Made by a program: the position numbers and the translations under genes. Shown here piece after piece: positions 53,464 to 60,815 of a stretch of DNA of 64,000 nucleotides. The number at the start of each line of letters is the position of its first letter. Positions within the stretch are counted from its first letter, which is position 1. The notes beneath the pieces were generated by a model. The model did no database searches. It saw only the letters and a program-made list of their open reading frames with translations, and was not told the origin of the DNA. The stretch covers positions 62,001-126,000 of the forward strand of contig CAJURM010000006.1 of NCBI GenBank assembly GCA_910589025.1. Direction: 5' to 3'. Source of the DNA: an uncultured Odoribacter sp. Lineage in GTDB: Bacteria > Bacteroidota > Bacteroidia > Bacteroidales > Marinifilaceae.

Positions 53464-54486
53464 ATGGAAAAGAAAGATTTATTAAAAGACACGATTAAAC
53501 ACATCGACATTAAGTCTTACGACTCTACCCAGTTGATTGACGCCATGCGCGATATGTCATTCACCTCAAGAGACACCGCCCGCGCCGCGGACATTCTTTT
53601 GAAAATGGTGAAAGAAAAGGAGTGTACTAATATTCTTACCATTGCCGGAAGTACGAGTGCTGCCGGATGTATGCAGGTATACGTGGACATGGTCCGCAAC
53701 AAAATGGTGGACGTAGTAGTTGCTACGGGAGCCTCCATCATCGACATGGATTTGTTTGAAGCCTTGGGATTCAAACACTACAAAGGCCACCAGGATGTGC
53801 CCGACATGCAGTTACGGGATTTATACATCGACCGTATCTACGATACTTTTATCGATGAAGAAGAGCTTCAGAAATGCGACCATACGACCTACGAAATTGC
53901 CAATTCCCTGGAACCGCGTCCTTACTCTTCACGCGAATTTATTTGGGAAATCGGCAAATGGCTGACTAAAAATTCCGTAAAGAAAGAGAGTTTGATTCAG
54001 ACTTGCTACGAATGCGGAGTACCCATTTTCTGCCCGGCATTTTCCGATTGCAGTGCCGGTTTCGGTATCGGTAAACACCAATGGGAACATCCCGACAAAC
54101 ACCTGTCTATCGACTCGGTGAAGGATTTCGTTGAACTGACCATGATTAAAATGAACGCTCCGACAACAGGACTGTTCATGATTGGAGGGGGAACACCGAA
54201 AAACTTTGCACAGGATACAGTGGTTTGCGCAGAAATACTGGGACACGAAGTCCCGATGCACAAATATGCAGTACAAATTACGGTTGCCGACGTGCGCGAC
54301 GGAGCCTGTTCCTCCTCAACGCTCAAAGAAGCCTGCTCCTGGGGAAAAGTGGATGTCACCTACGAACAGATGGTCTATGCCGAAGGAACAACGGTCATAC
54401 CCTTGATTGCCAGCTACGTTTACCACACCAACGAATGGAAAAACCGCGAGTACAAAAACTGGACAAAACTGTTCGACAAAAAATAA
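53464..54486 (+). CDS. Deoxyhypusine synthase-like protein
   Basis: 340 residues. The family uses NAD and spermidine; in eukaryotes it modifies eIF5A. The catalytic-lysine region SSTLKEACSWGKVDVTY matches the WGK motif, and NAD-binding segments GSTSAAGCMQVYV, ATGASIIDMD and FMIGGGTPKNF are present. Bacteria lack eIF5A, so bacterial members are thought to act on free polyamines, for example as homospermidine synthases. The speB neighbour supports a polyamine role. The exact reaction is not settled by sequence. Confidence 0.85.
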   Translation: MEKKDLLKDTIKHIDIKSYDSTQLIDAMRDMSFTSRDTARAADILLKMVKEKECTNILTIAGSTSAAGCMQVYVDMVRNKMVDVVVATGASIIDMDLFEALGFKHYKGHQDVPDMQLRDLYIDRIYDTFIDEEELQKCDHTTYEIANSLEPRPYSSREFIWEIGKWLTKNSVKKESLIQTCYECGVPIFCPAFSDCSAGFGIGKHQWEHPDKHLSIDSVKDFVELTMIKMNAPTTGLFMIGGGTPKNFAQDTVVCAEILGHEVPMHKYAVQITVADVRDGACSSSTLKEACSWGKVDVTYEQMVYAEGTTVIPLIASYVYHTNEWKNREYKNWTKLFDKK

Positions 54487-54510
54487 ACCTTCTCTCAAGG
54501 TTTCATACAA

Positions 54511-54539
54511 AAAGAGGTTTGCCAGCAGACCTCTTTTTT
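54511..54539 (+). terminator. Terminator of the speB operon
   Basis: AAAGAGGT and ACCTCTTT form a stem, followed by a T run on the plus strand. It lies 24 bases after the stop and separates the chromosome from the ORF6N island. Confidence 0.85.
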
Positions 54540-54590
54540 GTTATACTCCCGAACCTCCCCCCCCATCAGAGGGACACGGAAATTCCCGGT

Positions 54591-55166
54591 TCACTGCTTC
54601 GGGATAATGAATCCGATTCGCGGACGGGGTTTCTTTTCGCGCTCTTTGTTACGCACCTGCAACTCGGCAAGGATTTGGTTAATTAGTTCGATTTGTATGC
54701 GGGTATCTTCGTTGATGTCGTTCTGGTCAGCAAACACTTCTTCGATATATTCTTTGAGTTCCTTTACTTCCCGTTGAAGCAAGGAAACTTTATCAACCGG
54801 AGGATTGGCTATCAGTTGGCGCATGGCAACAAATGCCCGCGTAATAAGGATACTGGTTTGTACAGCAATATCACTGCGCAGTATGCTTGAAAGCATCACC
54901 ACTCCATGTTCTGTAAAAACAAGTGGCAGAGCAGATTTAGGACGCTTATTCCATGATGTCATCACAATTTGTGATGACATCGCTACCCACTCTTCCGCTG
55001 TCAATTGGAACATAAAGTCTTCGGGGAAGCGTTCAATATTGCGTTTCACTGCCTGATTAAGCGCACGTGTTTCCACTTGGTATAATTCCGCCAAATCCCT
55101 GTCCAACATCACACGCTGCCCACGGATTTCGTATATCTTACTCTGAATGGTTTGCAGTTGGTTCAT
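54591..55166 (-). CDS. ORF6N-domain protein 1
   Basis: 191 residues. The ORF6N DNA-binding domain covers residues 8-115: IYEIRGQRVMLDRDLAELYQ, NIERFPEDFMFQLTAEEW, LVFTEHGVVMLSSIL. A coiled coil (KVSLLQREVKELKEYIEEVF) and a basic tail follow. A perfect DNA palindrome with thirteen-base arms (GATGTCATCACAA and its complement, 54955-54981) lies within the coding sequence over residues 62-71. It is one of three tandem paralogs whose 3' halves are almost identical. ORF6N proteins are phage-type regulators. Confidence 0.88.
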   Translation of the reverse strand: MNQLQTIQSKIYEIRGQRVMLDRDLAELYQVETRALNQAVKRNIERFPEDFMFQLTAEEWVAMSSQIVMTSWNKRPKSALPLVFTEHGVVMLSSILRSDIAVQTSILITRAFVAMRQLIANPPVDKVSLLQREVKELKEYIEEVFADQNDINEDTRIQIELINQILAELQVRNKEREKKPRPRIGFIIPKQ

Positions 55167-55215
55167 GGCTGTTGTGATAAGGTTTATCTTGGGTGATACA
55201 AAGGGACGGGGGGTG

Positions 55216-55788
55216 TCATTCGTCGTACCTTACGAATCCGATTCGCGGACGGGGTTTCTTTTCGTGCTCCTTGTTGCGCACCTGCAACTCGGCAAGGGTC
55301 TGGTTGATGAGTTCGATTTGCAGCCGGGTATCTTCGTTGATGTCGTTTTGGTCGGTAAACACTTCTTCCATGTATTCTTTGAGTTCCTTTACTTCCCGTT
55401 GAAGCAAGGAAACTTTATCAACCGGAGGATTGGCAACTAATTGGCGGACAGCTATAAAAGCACGCATGATACTAATATTAATTTCAATAGCAACTTCGCT
55501 GTTCAGTACAGAAGAAAGCATTGCCACACCCGGCTCGGTAAAAGCAAAAGGCATATAACGGGTTCCTCCCCTTTGTTTTGAGGTCACAGTTTGTGACCTC
55601 AAAAAAGCAAATTCTTCCTTAGTCAGTTCAAACATAAAATCAGCAGGAAAACGCCTGATATTACGTTTGATGGCTTGCTTTAGCACCTTTGTTTCTGTTC
55701 CGTACATTTTTGCCAAATCAAAATCCAGCATTACGCGCTGCCCGCGGATTTCGTATATCTTACTCTGGATGGTTTGCAGTTGGTTCAT
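55216..55788 (-). CDS. ORF6N-domain protein 2
   Basis: 190 residues with the same plan as its neighbours. The middle differs from paralog 1 (EEFAFLRSQTVTSKQRGG against EEWVAMSSQIVMTSWNKR), while the end from PPVDKVSLLQREVKELKEY on is nearly identical. Its coding sequence holds an inverted repeat at 55576-55604 (arms TTTTGAGGTCACA and TGTGACCTCAAAA, centre GTT), at the same residues 62-71. It ends RIGFVRYDE. Confidence 0.88.
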   Translation of the reverse strand: MNQLQTIQSKIYEIRGQRVMLDFDLAKMYGTETKVLKQAIKRNIRRFPADFMFELTKEEFAFLRSQTVTSKQRGGTRYMPFAFTEPGVAMLSSVLNSEVAIEINISIMRAFIAVRQLVANPPVDKVSLLQREVKELKEYMEEVFTDQNDINEDTRLQIELINQTLAELQVRNKEHEKKPRPRIGFVRYDE

Positions 55789-55843
55789 GGCTGTTGTGAT
55801 AAGGTTTATCTATTGGGTGATACAAAGGGACGGGGGTTTTGTG

Positions 55844-56399
55844 TCATTCGTCGTACCTTATGAATCCGATTCGCGGACGGGGTTTCTTTTCGCGCTCTTT
55901 GCTGCGCACCTGCAACTCGGCAAGGGTCTGGTTTATCAGTTCGATTTGTATCCGGGTATCTTCGTTGATGTCGTTCTGGTCGGCAAAAAACTTCTTCCAT
56001 GTATTCCTTCAATTTCTTCATTTCTTCCCGGAGTTCCGCATTTTTATCAATGGGGGGTGTTGTTATCCATTGCCGCATGGCAACGAAAGTACGGATGATT
56101 TGAATGTTTACTTCGATGGCTATATCGCTATTAAGAACAGCAGAAAGCTGGGCAACTCCATGCTCACTAAAAGCGAAAGGCATATACCGGATGCCTCCCC
56201 TTTTTGAGGTGCTGAAATTGCACCTCAAACTGTCAAATTCCTCTTTTGTCAGTTCAAACATAAAGTCGGAAGGGAAACGGCGGATATTATTTTTGACAGA
56301 ACGTTTCAGATACTTTGTTTCAATACCATACAGTTCTGCCAAATCAAAATCCAGCATCACGCGCTGACCGCGGATTTCATAAATCTTACGCTGTATCAT
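55844..56399 (-). pseudogene. ORF6N-domain protein 3, frameshifted
   Basis: The frame from 56399 encodes the ORF6N domain up to YMEEVF and then shifts, so the open frame runs to 55806 with an unrelated tail (FCRPERHQRRYPD). One extra T in a run of six T near 55987 (GTTTTTTGC against GTGTTTGC in the paralogs) accounts for it. Removing one base restores DQNDINEDTRIQ and ends RIGFIRYDE at 55844. An inverted repeat (arms TTTGAGGTGC and GCACCTCAAA, 56203-56229) lies at the same aligned residues as in the other two. It could be a real pseudogene, a sequencing error or slippage-controlled expression. Confidence 0.75.
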
Positions 56400-56423
56400 C
56401 TGTAAATCTACCCCATGACGCAC

Positions 56424-56905
56424 TCTTTTGGTGGATGGATATAAATTTACAAAAATTTAATGACATAACAAAACACGAGGCTCCGCATTAGGAAATGATA
56501 CTTATACGATTTTAAAAAAATTAGGGGGGACGGATAAGGGACAGAAATTTCATATTCCTTCCTTTATCCAAACATGACACAAAGGGACGGGGCTTTTATG
56601 TCATGACACAGAACCCCCTCTTTTCTGTAGAAATAGTTTGGAATTTCAATGAAAACATCTAATATTGCAGATGAACATAAAAGATGCACAAAGGTGCATA
56701 TAAAAATATTGTGATGTTGTCGAAATCTTGAATCGGAAATCGCTAAATTCTAATAACATACAAGATACGACAAAATTGTTCACGTTTCAGCGTGGGCTGT
56801 TTGTCTATTTGTATGTGGGTGTTTAGCGATACCTCGATTCAGTAGCTTACAGTACCACGTTTTTTTATTTTAATGGTACAAAAGTTCTTTGAAAATAATA
56901 ATGAA
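56424..56905. other. Noncoding region holding a long nested hairpin
   Basis: No gene is supported in these 480 bases. They hold AAAGGGACGGGG words shared with the ORF6N gaps, a GGGACGGATAAGGGAC repeat (near 56528) that recurs near 58233, and the hairpin described at 56729-56841. The promoter for the minus-strand ORF6N genes probably lies in its left part. Confidence 0.5.
56729..56841. ncRNA. Long nested hairpin, candidate structured RNA or mobile element end
   Basis: Five stems stack in register: TGAATCG/CGATTCA (56729-56735, 56835-56841), ATCGCTAAA/TTTAGCGAT (56739-56747, 56822-56830), ACATACAA/TTGTATGT (56756-56763, 56809-56816), GACAAA/TTTGTC (56769-56774, 56800-56805) and CACG/CGTG (56781-56784, 56791-56794). 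Thirty-four pairs in 113 bases are separated by small internal loops. Nothing in the flanks suggests a coding role. Confidence 0.6.
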
Positions 56906-57136
56906 TTAGTTATTTACTTTAGCAAAATCAAATAGCTTATCTATTGATACATTTAAAGCTTGACTAATTTTGTATATTGTTAAGATTCTAGAATTGGTAT
57001 AACCGGATTCAATTTTAGAAAGGTCACCAGAATCAATATTTGTTAGGGCTTCTAAATCATAAAGAGTCCAATTTTTATCATTACGTAAATCCCTAATTTT
57101 TTGTCCCATTCTCTTTAGAAACTCTTCTTCATCCAT
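56906..57136 (-). CDS. XRE-family HTH regulator
   Basis: 76 residues that are almost entirely a helix-turn-helix domain: MGQKIRDLRNDKNWTLYDLE, TNIDSGDLSKIESGYTNSR, LTIYKISQALNVSIDKLFDF. It lies divergent to the 57257 gene, from which it is separated by 120 bases, and is likely to control it or itself. Confidence 0.85.
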   Translation of the reverse strand: MDEEEFLKRMGQKIRDLRNDKNWTLYDLEALTNIDSGDLSKIESGYTNSRILTIYKISQALNVSIDKLFDFAKVNN

Positions 57137-57256
57137 AGCTTAAAATCTTTTTTCAAAGGAATGGAGATAAATTGGGTAGCATTTTGGGGTTTTCCCCATT
57201 TTTAGTAAAAATAAGTTAATGAGAAACCAAAGTGATTAACCAAAAACCAAGCAATT

Positions 57257-57937
57257 ATGAAAGAAGAAAACAATCCATCAAACACAATGACAGCAACAAA
57301 AAGAAATTACAACATCCGGATTGGCAGACATTTTATGAAAAATGTCTCTCCACAGCAATTGAAAACCATTCATCAGTTGATTCGCAATTTCCGTGAAAAA
57401 GAAGAGGGGATCCCGGTAGCTTTCGCCGCGACAAATCCGGAACACCCTTCCCCTAATGCCATATTCATTGCAAAAGACACCTCTTTTGACAGCCTTACCC
57501 GTGATTTCCAGACGGAATACGCTATTCATGTCGGCGATGATTCCCTCACCAACATTTCGGACAAAGAACTGATGAATCTCTATTTCACGCTCCATTCCTT
57601 CCTGATTCATTCAGAAGGTCTGCCCGAAAAGGATGCAGGAAATAGTTTAAACCAAACGGCTGAAAAGAAAAAAACTTCCCCCGTGGAAATCATTGACACT
57701 GCCATCGACGATTGCCTGATACACCCTTGCGGACATTCTCCCTACCTTTTCCGCAGAGTATGGATTACGGACAAAATACCGTGCCCTCAATGCGAATACG
57801 GTTTATCAACCGAAAACGGGACAATATGGGATATGTCCCGACAACAACTTTCCGCATTGCAGGAAAAAATAGAAGACCTTTTAAGCTGTCAGGATGATAA
57901 AAACCCGGAGACAGAACCTTTACAAAGGGAGTTTTAA
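57257..57937 (+). CDS. Unknown protein, intact copy of a duplicated island gene
   Basis: 226 residues of no known family. The N-terminal half (YNIRIGRHFMKNVSPQQLKT, NAIFIAKDTSFDSLTRDFQTEYAIHVGDDSL) and the C-terminal half (CLIHPCGHSPYLFRRV, IPCPQCEYGLS) are joined by a polar linker. The Cys/His spacing HPCGH then CPQC could bind zinc. A broken second copy lies at 59766-60396, and from 57686 onward the two are identical in DNA. It is adjacent to the XRE gene. Confidence 0.7.
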   Translation: MKEENNPSNTMTATKRNYNIRIGRHFMKNVSPQQLKTIHQLIRNFREKEEGIPVAFAATNPEHPSPNAIFIAKDTSFDSLTRDFQTEYAIHVGDDSLTNISDKELMNLYFTLHSFLIHSEGLPEKDAGNSLNQTAEKKKTSPVEIIDTAIDDCLIHPCGHSPYLFRRVWITDKIPCPQCEYGLSTENGTIWDMSRQQLSALQEKIEDLLSCQDDKNPETEPLQREF

Positions 57938-57970
57938 ACGTGACATTATCTTGCAAGTAGGTCTTTGAAA

Positions 57971-58081
57971 ACTCTCACACTCTTGGTTTGTGCATGGCGT
58001 CTACCTCGCGCGCCGAATAGAGGTGCACGCCATGTGTAATACAGGGGATAACCAGGAGAGTGGAACCTTGTAGCAAGGTCC
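57971..58081. ncRNA. Structured noncoding segment within the repeat
   Basis: ACTCTC (57971-57976) pairs with GAGAGT (58056-58061), enclosing the long hairpin CATGGCGT/ACGCCATG (57993-58000, 58027-58034) extended by ACCTC/GAGGT. A second hairpin ACCTTG/CAAGGT (58065-58079) follows. The segment lies between the gene stop and the tRNA terminator, and recurs at 60430-60540. It may be a 3' untranslated structure or a separate small RNA. Confidence 0.45.
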
Positions 58082-58128
58082 TACGGACTTTACTACTCCA
58101 AACAGCGACACATCGGGATATAAAAAAC

Positions 58129-58155
58129 GGGGCAAAGAAACAATTTCTTTGCCCC
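58129..58155 (-). terminator. Orphan copy of the tRNA-Arg terminator
   Basis: Twelve-base arms GGGGCAAAGAAA and TTTCTTTGCCCC with a T run on the minus strand, identical to 60588-60614. No tRNA lies upstream here, so it is a relic of the duplication. Confidence 0.8.
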
Positions 58156-58258
58156 ATTGGTAGCCGAGCCGGAAAATAAAACCAAACCATATATTATTTA
58201 TTATCTGGCATTTATGTTGATTTTAAAAATATCGAGGGACGGATAAGGGACGGATATT

Positions 58259-58849
58259 TTAATTATTATTAGGGTTCTGCTCAATTTGATTTTTATAATA
58301 TGCCAACATTGTCGACTGCAATTCTTCCTGTTTTTCTATTGCTTTATCATCAGATATTAATGTAATAGGAAAACCTTTATCACCACTTAATATCTCCAAC
58401 ATACTCTTTCTTATTTGCTCTTGTTCAAATTCTATTTTTGCATGCCCCACAGGAGAGTATACATTCCTTTTAATCAGAATCTTATCAAAACCAAATCCTA
58501 AGGAATGCCCCATTTCATAAAGCAAATCCGCTAATAAATCCCGATTTTTATTTACCCAAATAGCCTCTTCCTCTGGAGTATATTTTTGAGATAAGTTATC
58601 AAAATATGCTTTCCAAGCCTGAATGACTTTCTCAAATTTTTTATTACCGGAAAATTCTAAATCTATTCTATTAAGAGCTTCTACATGGTCCCAGGACAAG
58701 ACGGTTCCCCTTGTTGCCATTAGCGTTTTAAAAATAGACAGACGTCTATTTTTATTTTCTCGACGACGCTCCAAATACTTTTCAATTTGTACTGCAAAAA
58801 TCGGACCTGCTATAATCGCACATATAGAAATAATGTCACTACATTCCAT
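58259..58849 (-). CDS. DUF6680-like membrane-anchored protein
   Basis: 196 residues. An N-terminal hydrophobic helix (ISICAIIAGPIFAVQIEKYL) is followed by a basic RRRENKNRRLSIFKTLMATRG and VLSWDHVEALNRIDLEFSG, which match the DUF6680 pattern as I recall it. The rest is helical and cytoplasmic. Function unknown. AT-rich, unlike chromosomal genes nearby, and absent from the left repeat unit. Confidence 0.65.
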   Translation of the reverse strand: MECSDIISICAIIAGPIFAVQIEKYLERRRENKNRRLSIFKTLMATRGTVLSWDHVEALNRIDLEFSGNKKFEKVIQAWKAYFDNLSQKYTPEEEAIWVNKNRDLLADLLYEMGHSLGFGFDKILIKRNVYSPVGHAKIEFEQEQIRKSMLEILSGDKGFPITLISDDKAIEKQEELQSTMLAYYKNQIEQNPNNN

Positions 58850-58904
58850 AATTTCAAATGATATATATCATTTTAACATCCATTTTAATTCCTAAGAAAT
58901 AACC

Positions 58905-59306
58905 TTATTTCTTATCCTGTAACGCCTCCTGTAATAAGCGAACTTTCTCCTGCTCATTTTTAAGCATACGTTCATAAAGTTCAACGACTTTATCTATGGG
59001 ATTGAAATTACATTTATACTGATATGCGTATGCTGAAGAATCATTTTGAAATGTATTGCCTATAATATTAAAAGCGGCTTCCTCTGTCATATTCTTAATA
59101 GCTTCCACCGGAATCTGCAGAACTTCCGCTATCTTAATTAAAGTCTTTTCTTCTATCTGCTCCTTCTGTTCCAATTTGGAGAATGCCTGTTGCGTCATTT
59201 CCAATTTTTCTGCAAGCGTTTCCTGTTTCACACCAAGAATATCCCTGAAACGTTTGACATTTCGTCCTTGATGTACTCTGGACAAGGTTACCGTATCCGT
59301 ATTCAT
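58905..59306 (-). CDS. XRE-family HTH regulator
   Basis: 133 residues from the ATG at 59306. The N-terminal HTH is NVKRFRDILGVKQETLAEKLEMTQQAFSKLEQ, followed by a helical C-terminal part ending in a coiled coil (KVVELYERMLKNEQEKVRLL). It lies divergent to the 59500 gene. Its role is likely the same as that of the 56906 regulator in the left unit. Confidence 0.82.
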   Translation of the reverse strand: MNTDTVTLSRVHQGRNVKRFRDILGVKQETLAEKLEMTQQAFSKLEQKEQIEEKTLIKIAEVLQIPVEAIKNMTEEAAFNIIGNTFQNDSSAYAYQYKCNFNPIDKVVELYERMLKNEQEKVRLLQEALQDKK

Positions 59307-59499
59307 ATCATAAGTTTTTTTAATTTGACAAAGTAAAAACACCGGTAAAGATACATTTTTGTTGTTATTTACAACCATATAAGTTGTATTTTACAACCGC
59401 CGGTTGTGAAATACCTCCCCAAATCTCCCCTACTTTACCGAAAAATTCAGCCCTGCACAAAATAACGAAAAAAAGCAGAACTGAGCAAAAAATCCCGTT

Positions 59500-59769
59500 A
59501 TGAGTATCTATACTGACAAAACAGCCCGTCTCGTTTCGCTGATTGAACAGCTGAAACGCTATCACTTCGACGATATTCTCGACCTGCTGGAAGTGGCACA
59601 TGTGGAATTCGTTTTGGATATGCCGGAAATCGCCGACCGCAACTGGGACCATGACACCCCATCCAACCGGGAGACTTTCCTCCGGTTCCTCGACACCTGT
59701 ATTTCCACTTATGAAAAAACACTGAATGAACTGAAAGAAGAAAACAACTCACCAAACGCAATATCATGA
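59500..59769 (+). CDS. Small unknown protein
   Basis: 89 residues, acidic and helical (IYTDKTARLVSLIEQLKRYH, NRETFLRFLDTCISTYEKTL). The stop overlaps the next ATG (ATGA), so it was coupled to the gene that is now broken. No family is recognised. There is no equivalent in the left unit. Confidence 0.6.
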   Translation: MSIYTDKTARLVSLIEQLKRYHFDDILDLLEVAHVEFVLDMPEIADRNWDHDTPSNRETFLRFLDTCISTYEKTLNELKEENNSPNAIS

Positions 59770-60396
59770 CAACAAAAGAAAAAAATTACAACATCCGGCT
59801 TAGCAGGCAGTTTATGAAAAATGTCTCTGTCCCGCAATTGAAAAGCATGCATCAGCTGATTTGCAATTTCCGTGAAAAAGAGATTCCGGTAGCCTCCGCC
59901 GCAATAAATCCGAAACACCCTTCCCCTAACACAATCTTTATTGCAAAAGATACTTGTTTTGACAGCCTTACCCATGATTTTCAAACGGAATACGCTATCC
60001 ATGTCGGAAACGATTCCCTCACCAATATTTCGGACAAAGACTTTATAAACCTTTATTTCATGCTCCGTTCTTTCGGAAGGTCTGACGGGAAAAGATGCCG
60101 GCAGCGCCCCCCCTGCAACTGAAGAAGCAAAAATTTCACCCGTAGAAATCATTGACACTGCCATCGACGATTGCCTGATACACCCTTGCGGACATTCTCC
60201 CTACCTTTTCCGCAGAGTATGGATTACGGACAAAATACCGTGCCCTCAATGCGAATACGGTTTATCAACCGAAAACGGGACAATATGGGATATGTCCCGA
60301 CAACAACTTTCCGCATTGCAGGAAAAAATAGAAGACCTTTTAAGCTGTCAGGATGATAAAAACCCGGAGACAGAACCTTTACAAAGGGAGTTTTAA
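59766..60396 (+). pseudogene. Broken second copy of the 57257 gene
   Basis: The frame starting at 59766 follows the intact copy (NYNIRLSRQFMKNVS, FIAKDTCFDSLTHDFQTEYAIHVGND) but an 11-base deletion near 60075, compared with 57595-57628, shifts it and it stops at 60122. The second half, from about 60080 to 60396, remains open in the other frame and is identical in DNA to the intact copy from 60145 on. The first half has diverged while the second has not, so the two halves have different histories. Confidence 0.85.
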
Positions 60397-60631
60397 ACGT
60401 GACATTATCTTGCAAGTAGGTCTTTGAAAACTCTCACACTCTTGGTTTGTGCATGGCGTCTACCTCGCGCGCCGAATAGAGGTGCACGCCATGTGTAATA
60501 CAGGGGATAACCAGGAGAGTGGAACCTTGTAGCAAGGTCCTACGGACTTTACTACTCCAAACAGCGACACATCGGGATATAAAAAACGGGGCAAAGAAAC
60601 AATTTCTTTGCCCCATTGGTAGCCGAGCCGG
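60145..60631. repeat. Right copy of 487-bp direct repeat
   Basis: Identical to 57686-58172 with an offset of 2459 bases. Here the repeat runs into an intact tRNA-Arg, so this is the original side of the junction. The shared end lies within the tRNA acceptor and T-stem, the usual attachment-site position for integrative elements. Confidence 0.9.
60588..60614 (-). terminator. Terminator of tRNA-Arg
   Basis: GGGGCAAAGAAA and TTTCTTTGCCCC pair around three bases; on the minus strand GTTTTTTA follows. It is two bases after the CCA of the tRNA. Confidence 0.9.
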
Positions 60632-60691
60632 GAATCGAACCCGAATTTAAAGTTTAGGAAACTTCCGTTCTATCCATTGAACTACTCAGCC
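60617..60691 (-). tRNA. tRNA-Arg (anticodon CCT)
   Basis: A 75-base minus-strand cloverleaf with encoded CCA. The acceptor is GGCTGAG with CTCGGCT (wobbles at 1-72 and 4-69), the D stem is GTTC/GAAC with loop AATGGATA, and the anticodon stem is GAAGT/ACTTT with loop TTCCTAA, giving CCT at 34-36, which reads AGG. The T arm is TCGGG TTCGATT CCCGG. Its 3' 15 bases are repeated at 58158-58172. Confidence 0.93.
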
Positions 60692-60792
60692 GATGATGTG
60701 TGCAAAAGTATACCAAAATCCATTTAGTTCCAAACGATTATTCAGGAAAAGAATGAATCCGGAATAAACTTGCCGTTACATCAAACTTACAC

Positions 60793-60800
60793 TATCTTTG
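60793..60800 (+). promoter_or_regulatory. -7 box of dtd promoter
   Basis: TATCTTTG matches TAnnTTTG exactly; TTG sequences lie 19-25 bases upstream near 60769. The ATG is 15 bases downstream. Confidence 0.65.
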
Positions 60801-60815
60801 CCTGAAAGAAAAGAG

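Larger units (their letters stand above)
57686..58172. repeat. Left copy of 487-bp direct repeat
   Basis: Identical, base for base as far as read, to 60145-60631. It covers the end of the unknown gene, a structured noncoding segment, the tRNA-Arg terminator and the last 15 bases of the tRNA (TGGTAGCCGAGCCGG on the plus strand). Here the rest of the tRNA is missing, so this end is a displaced copy. Confidence 0.9.

Noticed and set aside
57712..57897. Short plus-strand frames inside the 487-bp repeat, and their twins 2459 bases on
   Set aside because: They are out-of-frame shadows of the 226-residue gene and repeat only because the DNA repeats.
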